Shown piece by piece: positions 11,754 through 19,288 of a stretch of DNA of 19,288 nucleotides. The notes under the pieces were generated by a model, which worked only from the letters and a program-made list of their open reading frames with translations, was not told the origin of the DNA and searched no databases. The stretch covers positions 1 through 19,288 of the forward strand of contig URNZ01000034.1 in NCBI GenBank assembly GCA_900549405.1. The letters are read 5' to 3'. The translations under genes were made by a program, and so were the position numbers. The first letter of the stretch is position 1. Every line of letters begins with the position of its first letter. The DNA is from an uncultured Eubacteriales bacterium. Its GTDB lineage: Bacteria; Bacillota; Clostridia; Oscillospirales; Oscillospiraceae.

Positions 11754-11782
11754 ATTATACAGGATATTTCTTCCGAAAACAA
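11754..11782 (-). promoter_or_regulatory. Promoter driving the mini-array and the 80-aa gene
   Basis: Minus-strand TTGTTT (11782 to 11777), a 17-bp spacer and TATAAT (11759 to 11754). Transcription would start near 11747, leaving a leader of about 70 nt before the first repeat. The 11677-11853 stretch holds no gene; apart from this promoter I see nothing else in it. Confidence 0.6.
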
Positions 11783-11853
11783 CTCTGCTGCGGGGGAATT
11801 TTAGGTGCGAAGGGGGCGGGCGGCGGTTCCGGCCATCAAAGACGAAGTCCCGT

Positions 11854-12471
11854 TTACTTTCTCGCAGCATCATGTGTGATGCTGACGCTTTTTCTGCTGT
11901 AAAGCCGGTCATCCAGGATAAGCTGCACTGCAAATTTTACCAGCGCAGGGATCGGCGTGGTATATCCTTTTGCCGATTCCCCTTTGACCGTAAGGACGAA
12001 ATCATCTTCGTTGCCCTCGCCCAGATAGCCGGGCCGGAGGATCGTGTAATTCAAAGCACTGGTTTCTACCACATCCGCCGCTTTGCGATTGGGTATCTGC
12101 GCGGGCTCATTGTCCAGGTTATCCTCGCCGTCGATCTCATCAGGAATTTCATTATATATCCCTACTGCACCCATGAAAATCAACCGCTTTACGCCGGTCT
12201 CCATCATTGCGGCAACGATATTCTCTGCGATTTTGGGCAGCGCATCGCCGGAAATGGCGCAGTACACCACGTCATGTCCCGGCATCACGGTCCTCAACTC
12301 GTCGAAATGCTCCGCGTTGCCGTTGACCACCGTGATACGGTCCGTGTCGGCGTACATCGCCCCGGCATGGCGGGCAAATACGGTAAGGCGGCAATTTGTG
12401 TCCGCAAGCAGCTTTTGGGTAAGGGCGCTGCCCGCTGTGCCCGTGGCACCTAACAATAGTACATGCTTCAT
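11854..12471 (-). CDS. NAD(P)-binding oxidoreductase, NmrA/atypical SDR type
   Basis: 205 aa. The Rossmann dinucleotide-binding motif is LLLGATGTAGSALTQKLL at residues 5-22. It is followed by CRLTVFARH, DRITVVNGNAEHFDEL and VVYCAISGD. Instead of the classical SDR YxxxK it has NRKAADVVETSALNYTILRP, the pattern of NmrA/NAD(P)H-binding proteins; these act as redox sensors or reduce small carbonyls and quinones. The length (about 205-220) is normal for the group. ATG 12471 has GGAG nine bases upstream and lies 13 bp after the stop codon of the truncated aldo/keto reductase, so the two were probably one operon. The substrate is unknown. Confidence 0.8.
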   Translation of the reverse strand: MKHVLLLGATGTAGSALTQKLLADTNCRLTVFARHAGAMYADTDRITVVNGNAEHFDELRTVMPGHDVVYCAISGDALPKIAENIVAAMMETGVKRLIFMGAVGIYNEIPDEIDGEDNLDNEPAQIPNRKAADVVETSALNYTILRPGYLGEGNEDDFVLTVKGESAKGYTTPIPALVKFAVQLILDDRLYSRKSVSITHDAARK

Positions 12472-12484
12472 CCTGCCGTCTCCA

Positions 12485-12763
12485 TCACCACGTCAACGAA
12501 AACTCCACCAGCTCCGGCGTTTCCGGCTTTCCGATCAAGGGTTCTTTTTTGTCCAGGGCGGAGAGCTGGACCAGCTCGTCGGCGGTGAGCTTGAAATCGA
12601 ACAGGGCGAAATTCTCCCGGATGTGCTCCGGCTTGGTGCTCCTGGGGATGACGGCAATGCCCTTCTGGGTCAGGAAGCGGAGCAGGACCTGGGCCGGGGT
12701 CTTGCCGTATTTTTCGGCCAGGGCGAGGACGGCAGGCTCCCGGAACATCTCGTTTCTGTTCCC
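12485..12763 (-). pseudogene. Aldo/keto reductase, C-terminal fragment
   Basis: Recognisable text runs from NRNEMFREPAV through LALAEKYGKTPAQVLLRFLT, QKGIAVIPRSTKPEHIRENF and DFKLTADELVQLSALDKKEP to the stop codon, about the last 90 residues of a 270-280 aa aldo/keto reductase. The cofactor-binding IPRSTKPEHIREN loop is intact, but the catalytic Asp-Tyr-Lys-His residues belong to the missing N-terminal two thirds. Upstream of about 12763 the frame gives unrelated text, which is the antisense of the MerR fragment. No credible start codon with a ribosome site exists, so it is a 5'-deleted pseudogene. Confidence 0.8.
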
Positions 12764-12764
12764 C

Positions 12765-13112
12765 TGTCGGCGGGACGGCAGCAACCGCCGGGTGTTCAAC
12801 GAGGAGTCCGTCAACTGGATGCAGGGCATCCAATGCCTGAAGGGCTGCGGCGCCTCCCTGGAGGACATCCAGACTTATTGCCGCCTGTGCCTGCTGGAGG
12901 AGTCGGAGGAAAACCTCCGGGCCAGATATGCCATCATCCTGAAGCAGCGGGAGGAGGCCTATAAGCGGGTGGAGGAGGCCAAGGCCACCGCGAAATACAT
13001 GGACGACAAGGTGGCCCATTACGAAGCGATCCTGGCCGGGCTGACTCCGGACGACACCAACCCAAAGAACTGGACGGCGGAGAACCGGCCAACGCATGAA
13101 CAGGAAATATAA
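12765..13112 (+). pseudogene. MerR-family regulator, fragment lacking the DNA-binding N-terminus
   Basis: The frame reads CRRDGSNRRVFNEESVNWMQ, then CLKGCGASLEDIQTYCRLCL and a long coiled coil (ARYAIILKQREEAYKRVEEA, KATAKYMDDKVAHYEAILAG). This is the wing, second HTH-domain helices and dimerisation helix of a MerR regulator. The first ~40 residues, including the MerR recognition helix, are missing. MerR genes of this type commonly sit divergently beside an aldo/keto reductase gene. Here the two 3' halves meet head to head at about 12760-12768, as expected if one deletion removed the shared promoter region and both 5' ends. Confidence 0.8.
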
Positions 13113-13115
13113 CGA

Positions 13116-13157
13116 TAGGGACGGTTCCCGTGACATACCTCACAGGAACCGTCCCTA
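13116..13157. repeat. REP-like long inverted repeat
   Basis: The left arm TAGGGACGGTTCCCGTG (13116-13132) is complementary to the right arm CACAGGAACCGTCCCTA (13141-13157) at 16 of 17 positions, with an 8-bp loop. GGGACGGTTC...GAACCGTCCC elements are scattered in many Clostridia genomes. It lies just after the MerR fragment and before the transporter stop codon, so it may also terminate transcription in both directions. Confidence 0.65.
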
Positions 13158-13166
13158 AATTTTGAT

Positions 13167-14438
13167 TTACTTCCCCATGGGTCCCGTTTTGCCTAGATAG
13201 AACTTGGTATCCTCCGGCAGGCCGCGGCGGCGGAGGCCGTAGTGGACCAGGCGGCGGAGGACGCTGTAGATCATGGCGAACACGGGCACGCCCAGCACCA
13301 TGCCCGCAAAGCCGAACAAGCCGCCGAAGAGCAGGATGGAGAACAGCACCCAGAAGGATGCCAGCCCCGTGGAGTCCCCCAGGATCTTGGGGCCTAAAAT
13401 ATTCCCGTCGAACTGCTGGAGCACCAGGATAAAAATGGCGAAATAGACGCACTTGATGGGGCTGTCCAGAAAGACCAGCAGGCCGCAGGGGATGGCCCCG
13501 ATGAATGGCCCGAAAAACGGAATGACGTTGGTCACGCCGATGATGGTGGCCAGCAGGGCGGGATAGGGAAACTTCAGCAGGTTGCAGCACACCAGGGCGA
13601 TGACGCCGATGATCAGGGAGTCCAGCAGCTTGCCGTTGATAAAGCCGCTCATGATGCGATAGGCGCTGCGGGTCTCCTCCACCACCAGGTCGCCCACGTG
13701 GGTGGGCAGCATACTATAGACGATCTTTTTGGACTGGGCCGCAAAGACGTCCTTGCGGATGAGCAGATAGAAGGTGACGATCAGGGCGATGAGCAGATCC
13801 TTCAGCAGCAGGGCCAGGGACACCACCAGCGCGGACACGCTGGACATCACGCCGGTGAGATTGGGCAGCACCGACTGGCGCAGCCACTGCACTGTAGTGG
13901 TCACCGACTCCAGATTGGGCAGGATGTCCGCGTTCAGCCAGTCCTCCAGGGAGGCGGCGGCGGAGACGTACACCGACATCACCGTGTTCTGGATGTCCGG
14001 GTTATCCGCCAAAAACTTTTGCAGCCACTCCTGCACGCTGTTGATGTAATCCGGGAAGGCGTTCACCAGGCCCACAATGCTGAGATACACCTGGGGCAGA
14101 GCCATGGCCAGCAGCAGATACAACAGGAACACCGCCAGCAGCAGGCTGAGGATAATGGCCAGCACATTGAGAAACTGCACGTCCCCCTTATTCTTCAGCC
14201 GCTTCTCCGGGGTCATGGCCACAAGAAAGCCGAAGATGCCCCGGTGGACGGGCAGCAGCAAAAAGGCGAAGATCATGCCCAGGAAAATGGGCCGCAGGAT
14301 GTGGGCCAGAGTACGGAGAAAGGCCCGCAGGGCGGACAGGTGGAACAGGGTAAAAAACAGCAGCAGCGCCGCCGCGATCACCGCAAAGGCCGTCACGCCC
14401 ACCGCGATATAGGGTCCATACTGGTGGCGCTTGTTCAT
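13167..14438 (-). CDS. AI-2E/PerM-family membrane transporter
   Basis: 423 aa from the ATG at 14438, chosen because GGGGGAGG lies about 6 nt upstream; the open frame extends 24 codons further without signals. Helices are at about 10-35 (YIAVGVTAFAVIAAALLLFF) and 45-65, a soluble amphipathic stretch with the family-typical FPDYINSVQEWLQ follows, and then the conserved C-terminal half: KIVYSMLPTH, LLDSLIIGVIALVCC, the hallmark GVTNVIPFFGPFIGAIPCG, then LQQFDGNILGPKILGDSTGL. The family includes AI-2 exporters, sodium/proton antiporters and YtvI-like proteins, so the substrate is open. It stands downstream of purB with a hairpin between them. Confidence 0.9.
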   Translation of the reverse strand: MNKRHQYGPYIAVGVTAFAVIAAALLLFFTLFHLSALRAFLRTLAHILRPIFLGMIFAFLLLPVHRGIFGFLVAMTPEKRLKNKGDVQFLNVLAIILSLLLAVFLLYLLLAMALPQVYLSIVGLVNAFPDYINSVQEWLQKFLADNPDIQNTVMSVYVSAAASLEDWLNADILPNLESVTTTVQWLRQSVLPNLTGVMSSVSALVVSLALLLKDLLIALIVTFYLLIRKDVFAAQSKKIVYSMLPTHVGDLVVEETRSAYRIMSGFINGKLLDSLIIGVIALVCCNLLKFPYPALLATIIGVTNVIPFFGPFIGAIPCGLLVFLDSPIKCVYFAIFILVLQQFDGNILGPKILGDSTGLASFWVLFSILLFGGLFGFAGMVLGVPVFAMIYSVLRRLVHYGLRRRGLPEDTKFYLGKTGPMGK

Positions 14439-14463
14439 GGCCGCCTCCCCCCTTTCTTGTTCA

Positions 14464-14500
14464 GCCCCGCCCCGCTTCTCTTGAATGAGCGGGACGGGGC
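14464..14500 (-). terminator. GC-rich hairpin after purB
   Basis: GCCCCGCCCCGCT (14464-14476) and AGCGGGACGGGGC (14488-14500) pair at 12 of 13 positions. No T-run follows on the minus strand, so termination may be partial and the transporter gene may be read through. Confidence 0.55.
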
Positions 14501-14525
14501 CGGTTTTCAAATCAAAATCAAAAGA

Positions 14526-15962
14526 TCAGACCTTCAGCTCGGTGGCCTTCTCGTCCAGGGCGTCGGCGTACTGCTCCAGCACGGGAGCCACTTCCTCGTC
14601 CAGGAACTCCTCCACCTGCTGGGGGCAGCGGCCGATATAGCGGCTGGGCTCCAGATGGGCGGTAAGCTCCTCCCGGGTCATGCCAAAGGCGGGGTCGGCG
14701 GCGATGAGGTCGATGAGGTTGTTGGGCAGGCCCAGGTCCTTCACGTTCTTGCCCGCCTCGATGGAGTGGACGCGGATGCGCTCGTGGAGCTCCTGGCGGT
14801 TGCCGCCCCGCTTCACCGCGTCCATCATGATGTTCTCGCTGGCCATAAAGGGCAGCTCCTCCAGCACGTGCTTCTCAATGACCTTGGGGTGGACCACCAG
14901 GCCAGAGGCCACGTTCTGATAGATGTTCAGGATGGCATCCACGGCTAAGAACGCCTCGGGCACGGAGATGCGCTTGTTGGCGGAGTCGTCCAGAGTGCGC
15001 TCGAACCACTGGGTAGCGGTGGTGATGGCGGGGTTGCCCGCGTCCACCATCACATAGCGGGCCAGGGAGCAGATGCGCTCGCACCGCATGGGGTTGCGCT
15101 TATAGGGCATGGCGGAGGACCCGATCTGGTTCTTCTCGAAGGGCTCCTCCACCTCCTTCAGGTGGCACAGCAGGCGCATGTCGGTGGCGAACTTGCTGGC
15201 GGACTGGGCGATGCCGGACAGGGTGGACAGCACATTGGCGTCCATCTTCCGGGAGTAGGTCTGGCCGCTGACGGGGACCACGCTGTCAAAGCCCATCTCC
15301 TTGGCGATCTTCCGCTCCAGCTCCTTCACCTTCTCGTGGTCGCCCTCGAACAGCTCCAGGAAAGACGCCTGGGTTCCGGTGGTGCCCTTGGAGCCCAGCA
15401 GCTTCAGGGTGGAGATGCGATACTCCACCTCGTGCAGGTCCATGAGCAGCTCGTTCATCCACAGGGTGGCCCGCTTGCCCACGGTGACCAGCTGGGCAGC
15501 CTGGAAGTGGGTAAAGCCCAGGGTGGGCATGGCCTTATACGCCCGGGCGAACTTGGCCAGGCAGTTGATGACCCGCACCAGCTTGTGCCGCACCAGCTCC
15601 AGACCCTCCCGCATGAGGATCACGTCGGTGTTGTCGCCCACATAGCAGCTGGTGGCGCCCAGGTGGATGATGGGCATGGCCTTGGGGCACAGCTCGCCAT
15701 AGGTGTGGACGTGGGCCATCACGTCGTGGCGCAGCTTCTTCTCCCACTGGGCGGCCTTGGCATAGTCGATGTCGGTGAGATGGGCCTCCAGCTCATCCAC
15801 CTGCTCCTGGGTCACGGGCAGACCCAGCTCCATCTCCGCCCGGGCCAGGGCCACCCACAGCCGCCGCCAGGTGGAGAACTTCTTGTCCGGGGAGAACAGA
15901 TACAGCATCTCGTCGCTGGCATAGCGGGAGGAAAGGGGGCTCTCATAAGTATTGGTAGGCAT
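14526..15962 (-). CDS. purB: Adenylosuccinate lyase
   Basis: 478 aa; cleaves adenylosuccinate to AMP and fumarate and SAICAR to AICAR in purine synthesis. It has the fumarase/aspartase-superfamily signature GSSAMPYKRNPMRCE at 281-295, whose Ser282/283 loop carries the catalytic serine, the TH pair at 151-152 (GFTHFQAAQ, general acid region), and HLGATSCYVGDNTD at 100-113 with the substrate-binding TS. The first residues (NTYESPLSSRYASDEML) are family-typical. ATG 15962 follows AGAGGTC at a spacing of about 8 nt; the frame is open 23 codons further without a ribosome site. Its length is that of the longer, eukaryote-like PurB class. Confidence 0.93.
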   Translation of the reverse strand: MPTNTYESPLSSRYASDEMLYLFSPDKKFSTWRRLWVALARAEMELGLPVTQEQVDELEAHLTDIDYAKAAQWEKKLRHDVMAHVHTYGELCPKAMPIIHLGATSCYVGDNTDVILMREGLELVRHKLVRVINCLAKFARAYKAMPTLGFTHFQAAQLVTVGKRATLWMNELLMDLHEVEYRISTLKLLGSKGTTGTQASFLELFEGDHEKVKELERKIAKEMGFDSVVPVSGQTYSRKMDANVLSTLSGIAQSASKFATDMRLLCHLKEVEEPFEKNQIGSSAMPYKRNPMRCERICSLARYVMVDAGNPAITTATQWFERTLDDSANKRISVPEAFLAVDAILNIYQNVASGLVVHPKVIEKHVLEELPFMASENIMMDAVKRGGNRQELHERIRVHSIEAGKNVKDLGLPNNLIDLIAADPAFGMTREELTAHLEPSRYIGRCPQQVEEFLDEEVAPVLEQYADALDEKATELKV

Positions 15963-16048
15963 AGTTTCGACCTCTTTTTGTCCGATTTTCGCAGGGTTCT
16001 CCCCCGCGTCCGCCCCGCGCTCCAGGCGCAAAAGGGCTCGTTTTTTCT

Positions 16049-16054
16049 ATTATA
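16049..16054 (-). promoter_or_regulatory. -10 element of the purB promoter
   Basis: TATAAT on the minus strand about 90 bp before the ATG, in an A+T-rich stretch; the -35 is not obvious. I see no purine riboswitch core in the leader. Confidence 0.5.
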
Positions 16055-16123
16055 TCGTATTTATTTTCCGAATACCACTGTTTCCAAAAAGTTTTAAGAA
16101 AAATTCATAAGCCCGAAAGCAGC

Positions 16124-16169
16124 ACAGCCGTTAAGGGGGCTGCTCATGGCGCTTTCCCTTAACGGCTGT
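16124..16169 (-). terminator. Long-stem hairpin after the aminotransferase gene
   Basis: ACAGCCGTTAAGGG (16124-16137) and CCCTTAACGGCTGT (16156-16169) form a perfect 14-bp stem with an 18-nt loop, 21 bp beyond the stop codon. No long T-run follows. Confidence 0.65.
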
Positions 16170-16189
16170 CGGCTCAGATTCGGTTCAAA

Positions 16190-17389
16190 TTACACGGCCT
16201 TGCCCTGGAGGAACATCTCCAGGCGGTCCAGGCCGGCCTTGATGTTGTCCATGGAGGCGGCATAGGACCAGCGGATGAAGTTGGGGGCACCGAAGCCGCT
16301 GCCGGGGACCACGGCCACCTTGCCATATTTCAGGAACAGGCTGGCGAACTCGTTGTCAGAGTGGATGACCTGGCCGAAGAGCTCCTTGCCCACGATCTTC
16401 TCCACGTTCATCATCACGTAGAACGCGCCCTCGGGCTTGATGCAGCTGATGCCCTCGATCTGGTTCATGCGCTGGACCATATAGTTCCGGCGCTCCTCAA
16501 AGGCCTGGCGCATGGTCTCCACCTGATCCTGGGGGGCGGTGAGGGCGGCCAGAGCGGCCTTCTGAGAGATGGCGCTGGGGCTGCCGGTGCAGTGGCCCAG
16601 ATAGTTGCCGATGACCTTGGTGATGTTGGCGGGGGCGGCGATATAGCCGATACGCCAGCCGGTCATGGCATAGGACTTGGACACGCCGTTGATGAGCAGG
16701 GTGCGGGCCTTGATCTCCTCCCCCAGGGCGGCCAGGCTGGTGAACTGCTCGTTGTCATAGGTCAGGCTGTAGTAGATCTCGTCGGACAGGACATACAGGT
16801 CGTTGTCCACGCACACCTTGGCGATGCCCTCCAGCTCGCTGCGGCTGTACATCATGCCGGTGGGGTTGCAGGGGTTGTTCAGGATCATGCACTTGGTCTT
16901 GGGGGTGATGGCGGCGGCGAGCTTCTCGGCGGTGATCTTAAAGTGCTCGGCCTCGGTGGTGTCGATGACCACGGGCACGCCGCCTACCATGCGGATCAGC
17001 TCGATATAGCTGACCCAATAGGGGGCGGGGAGGATCACCTCGTCCCCAGGGTTGACCAGGGCGCGCAGGGCCACATAGACGCATGTCTTCGCGCCGTTGG
17101 ACACGGCGATGTCCTTGAAGTCATAGTCCAGCCCGCAGTCGGCCTTCAGCCGCTGGCAGATGGCCTTGCGCAGCTCCACGGTGCCCACGCTGGGGGTATA
17201 GCGGGTATCGTTGTTGCGGATGGCCTGGATACCGGCCTCCTTGATGTGGTCGGGGGTGGGGAAATCGGGCTCGCCCGCGCCGAAGCCGATGACGTCCTGG
17301 CCCTCGGCCTTCATCTGCTTGAACATGGCGTCGATGGCCATGGTGCTGGAGGGCTGGATGGCAAGTGCGAACTCAGACAAAGATTTCAT
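16190..17389 (-). CDS. Class I PLP-dependent aminotransferase (aspartate aminotransferase-like)
   Basis: 399 aa. The PLP-binding lysine is Lys238 in INGVSKSYAMTGWRIGYIAA; other hallmarks are VIGFGAGEPDFPTPDHIKEA (33-52), RYTPSVGTVELRKAI (63-77), NNPCNPTGMMYSR (171-183, Asn175) and LYVLSDEIYY with the Asp and Tyr that contact the cofactor. This is the AspB/AspC (Ib subgroup) pattern: transfer of the amino group between aspartate or aromatic amino acids and 2-oxoglutarate. ATG 17389 follows GGGAGG. It is monocistronic, with a consensus promoter about 160 bp upstream and a hairpin downstream. Substrate preference cannot be settled from sequence. Confidence 0.9.
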   Translation of the reverse strand: MKSLSEFALAIQPSSTMAIDAMFKQMKAEGQDVIGFGAGEPDFPTPDHIKEAGIQAIRNNDTRYTPSVGTVELRKAICQRLKADCGLDYDFKDIAVSNGAKTCVYVALRALVNPGDEVILPAPYWVSYIELIRMVGGVPVVIDTTEAEHFKITAEKLAAAITPKTKCMILNNPCNPTGMMYSRSELEGIAKVCVDNDLYVLSDEIYYSLTYDNEQFTSLAALGEEIKARTLLINGVSKSYAMTGWRIGYIAAPANITKVIGNYLGHCTGSPSAISQKAALAALTAPQDQVETMRQAFEERRNYMVQRMNQIEGISCIKPEGAFYVMMNVEKIVGKELFGQVIHSDNEFASLFLKYGKVAVVPGSGFGAPNFIRWSYAASMDNIKAGLDRLEMFLQGKAV

Positions 17390-17549
17390 AAAAGATTCCT
17401 CCCGTCGGGCGGCCCGGCTTCTCCCGGTCTCCGCTCCTATCTCACTTCTGAAAGGCGTCCGGCCCCGGCGTCAGGCCCTCTCCTCGGCGGCCCGTTTCAG
17501 GTAAAATTCGGACAGATCAAATTCCTCTCAGAGACTGTTTGCATGGGAT

Positions 17550-17578
17550 ATTATACCCACGAACTTGCAAAAGTGCAA
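17550..17578 (-). promoter_or_regulatory. Promoter of the aminotransferase gene
   Basis: Minus-strand TTGCAC (17578 to 17573), 17 bp, TATAAT (17555 to 17550). The transcript would have a leader of about 150 nt, in which I find no T-box or other known riboswitch core. The 17579-17734 stretch shows no gene; it is A+T-rich then C-rich. Confidence 0.7.
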
Positions 17579-17734
17579 TAGATTTTTTCATTCTTATGGT
17601 AAAAATGAATTTTGCAGCCAAAGGAGTTTCAGAATTCGTCATTTTTCACGACAACCTCCCCTCTCCCCCGCTCCCCCAAGGGTTTGGGGCTTTTGGCCGC
17701 TTAAAAAATCGGGCCTGCTTTGGGGAAATACGCC

Positions 17735-17778
17735 GGAAAAACAAGGCGCGGACCGGGGGCGTTCTGCCTCGGTCCGCG
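17735..17778 (-). terminator. Terminator of the leu genes
   Basis: CGCGGACCG (17747-17755) and CGGTCCGCG (17770-17778) pair perfectly; on the minus strand CCTTGTTTTTCC follows. It lies 46 bp after the leuB stop codon. Confidence 0.7.
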
Positions 17779-17823
17779 TCTGGGTGTCAAAAGAGAAACT
17801 GAAATTTTTGCAAGTTTTGGGGG

Positions 17824-18900
17824 TCAAATTTTCTCCCGGATGAGCTGGCCCATCTTCTGGGTGCCGATGGCCTGCTGGCCGGGGGCGGCGATGTCGGCGG
17901 TGCGCCAGCCCTCGTTGAGCACGGCGTCCACCGCGTCCTCAATGGCCTTGGCCTCCTGGGGCAGCTGGAAGGAATAGCGGAACATCATGGCCACAGACAG
18001 GATGGTGGCCACGGGGTTGGCCTTGTCCTGCCCGGCGATGTCGGGGGCGGAGCCGTGGATGGGCTCATACAGGCCGGGGGCGGTGTCGCCGATGGAGGCG
18101 GAGGGCAGCAGGCCGATGGAGCCGGTGATCATAGATGCCTCGTCAGACAGGATATCGCCGAACATGTTCTCGGTGACCACCACGTCGAACTGGCCGGGGT
18201 CCCGGACCAGCTGCATGGCGGCGTTGTCCACCAGCACGTCCTCATAGGCCACGTCGGAATACTCTTTGGCCAGGCGGTGCATCACCTCCCGCCACAGGCG
18301 GGAGGACTCCAGCACGTTGGCCTTGTCCACGCTGGCGACCTTTTTATTGCGCATCCGGGCCAGCTCGAAGGCGCGGCGGCCGATGCGCTCGATCTCCATC
18401 TCGGAATAGGCCATGCGGTCGGCGGCCTCGATGCCCCGGTCCGCGGTCTCATACCGCTCCCGCTTGCCGAAGTACACGCCGCCGGTGAGCTCCCGGACGA
18501 TCATCAGGTCGATGCCCTTCTCGGCGGTCTCCTTCTTCAGGGGGCAGGCCCCGGCCATGGCGGGGCGCAGGGCGGCGGGACGCAGGTTGGCGTACAGCCC
18601 CAGGTCCTTGCGGATGGACAGCAGGGCGGTCTCGGGCCGCTGGGTGGGGTCGCTGGAGTGGCCCCACTTGGGACCGCCCACCGCGCCCAGCAGCACCGCG
18701 TCGCAGGCCTTGCACTTCTCCGCCGTGCCGTCGGGATAGGACTTGCCCACCGCGTCGATGGCGCAGCCGCCCATCATCACATCTGTAAATTCAAAGCTGT
18801 GGCCGAACTTGGCGCCCACGGTCTCCATGACCTTGACCGCCTCGCCCACCACCTCGGGGCCGATGCCGTCGCCCCGGATCAGCGCGATCTTATAATTCAT
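17824..18900 (-). CDS. leuB: 3-isopropylmalate dehydrogenase
   Basis: 358 aa; NAD-dependent oxidative decarboxylation of 3-isopropylmalate, third step of leucine synthesis. It has [14 protein letters not shown] at 5-18, [26 protein letters not shown] (the substrate-binding Arg residues), [26 protein letters not shown] with the catalytic Lys, and the metal-binding [17 protein letters not shown] with the two Asp. Its ATG overlaps the leuD stop codon (ATGA), so LeuD and LeuB are translationally coupled. The length is normal for the family. Confidence 0.95.
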   Translation of the reverse strand: MNYKIALIRGDGIGPEVVGEAVKVMETVGAKFGHSFEFTDVMMGGCAIDAVGKSYPDGTAEKCKACDAVLLGAVGGPKWGHSSDPTQRPETALLSIRKDLGLYANLRPAALRPAMAGACPLKKETAEKGIDLMIVRELTGGVYFGKRERYETADRGIEAADRMAYSEMEIERIGRRAFELARMRNKKVASVDKANVLESSRLWREVMHRLAKEYSDVAYEDVLVDNAAMQLVRDPGQFDVVVTENMFGDILSDEASMITGSIGLLPSASIGDTAPGLYEPIHGSAPDIAGQDKANPVATILSVAMMFRYSFQLPQEAKAIEDAVDAVLNEGWRTADIAAPGQQAIGTQKMGQLIREKI

Positions 18901-19288
18901 TTCGCCACACCTCTCGCTTTCAAAGAATTCAGCAGGCCGCCGCTCTGGATGATGCCGTTGATAAAGGCGGGGAAGGGCGCGGCCTGATAGGTCTTGCCGG
19001 TGGTCTTGTCGGTGATCACGCCGCTGTCAAAGTCCACGTCCACCTGGTCCCCGGCCTGGATCTCCTCCGCGGCCTGGGGGCACTCCACGATGGGGAAGCC
19101 GATGTTGATGGAGTTGCGGTAGAAGATGCGGGCGAAGGAGGGGGCGATGACGCACTTCACGCCGCAGGACTTGATGGCCAGGGGGGCGTGCTCACGGCTG
19201 GAGCCGCAGCCGAAGTTGGGCCCGGCCACGATGATGTCCCCCTCCTCCACGGTGGAGGAAAAGTCGGGGTCGATGTCCTCCATGCAGT
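18897..19288 (-). CDS. leuD: 3-isopropylmalate dehydratase small subunit (5' end outside the window)
   Basis: About 130 of roughly 160 residues are visible; the N-terminal ~30 lie beyond base 19288. The frame reads [20 protein letters not shown], then [20 protein letters not shown], the conserved aconitase-swivel motif, and [20 protein letters not shown]. With LeuC it isomerises 2-isopropylmalate to 3-isopropylmalate. It precedes leuB with a 4-base overlap; leuC is expected immediately to the right. The internal ATG at 19283 is not the start, because the family text continues upstream (Cys before Met). Confidence 0.93.
   Translation of the reverse strand, partial: CMEDIDPDFSSTVEEGDIIVAGPNFGCGSSREHAPLAIKSCGVKCVIAPSFARIFYRNSINIGFPIVECPQAAEEIQAGDQVDVDFDSGVITDKTTGKTYQAAPFPAFINGIIQSGGLLNSLKARGVAK

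Noticed and set aside
13698..14948. Plus-strand open frame of about 416 codons across the transporter and purB
   Set aside because: Gln/His/Gly-rich shadow spanning two confident minus-strand genes and their intergenic hairpin.
15963..16048. Purine or PRPP riboswitch upstream of purB
   Set aside because: The short leader lacks the conserved aptamer bases.
17390..17540. T-box or riboswitch in the long leader of the aminotransferase gene
   Set aside because: No T-box core (GGTGGNACCGCG-like) or other recognised aptamer sequence was found.
16361..17581. Plus-strand open frame of about 406 codons opposite the aminotransferase gene
   Set aside because: Antisense shadow of a GC-rich gene; low-complexity Gly/Leu/His text without motifs.

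Overview
The window looks like the chromosome of a spore-forming, GC-rich Clostridia member, probably Oscillospiraceae or a relative. The signs are a cotJC spore-coat gene fragment, strong AGGAGG-type ribosome sites, phage families typical of gut Clostridia, and I-C-type CRISPR repeats ending in GTGGATTGAAAT. No rRNA or tRNA gene was seen. The species call is inference.

Left part (1-8.4 kb) is a mobile element or prophage remnant. After the 5' end of a chromosomal rpiB (1-182, minus) comes a minus-strand replication operon of six genes: four small proteins, a winged-helix replication protein and a stand-alone DnaB N-terminal domain (234-2416). Next are a DUF2513 gene, a control region with three HTH regulators (two small XRE proteins and one S24/LexA-like CI repressor) and two clusters of operator-like inverted repeats. 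An accessory block follows (4.5-6.6 kb): a solitary CRISPR-like repeat one base after the repressor stop codon, two small genes, a HicB-XRE protein bracketed by two pairs of palindromes, and a dCTP-deaminase-like protein fused to three membrane helices. A large serine recombinase (6749-8347) closes the element. It ends inside cotJC, whose 3' part resumes at about 8385; the 5' part of cotJC is not in the window.

Middle part (8.8-13.2 kb) holds a small membrane protein gene, a SulP anion transporter and a compact transcription unit at 11.15-11.78 kb. In minus-strand order that unit reads: promoter, CRISPR repeat, 36-nt spacer, CRISPR repeat, an 80-aa protein gene, a third CRISPR repeat that supplies the gene's stop codon, then a terminator. 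The 80-aa protein is about 79% identical over 70 residues to the 81-aa protein at 4800-5045, which also lies downstream of a solitary I-C-like repeat. No cas gene is present. The double link between this unnamed family and I-C-like repeats is the strongest candidate for an undescribed system here, for example RNA-based anti-CRISPR, crRNA-guided regulation, or a repeat-bounded cassette. To the right is an NmrA-like oxidoreductase, followed by the 3' halves of an aldo/keto reductase and a MerR regulator joined head to head by a deletion.

Right part (13.1-19.3 kb) is ordinary core chromosome on the minus strand: an AI-2E-family transporter, purB, a class I aminotransferase, leuB and leuD (5' end outside the window), most with recognisable promoters and hairpin terminators.
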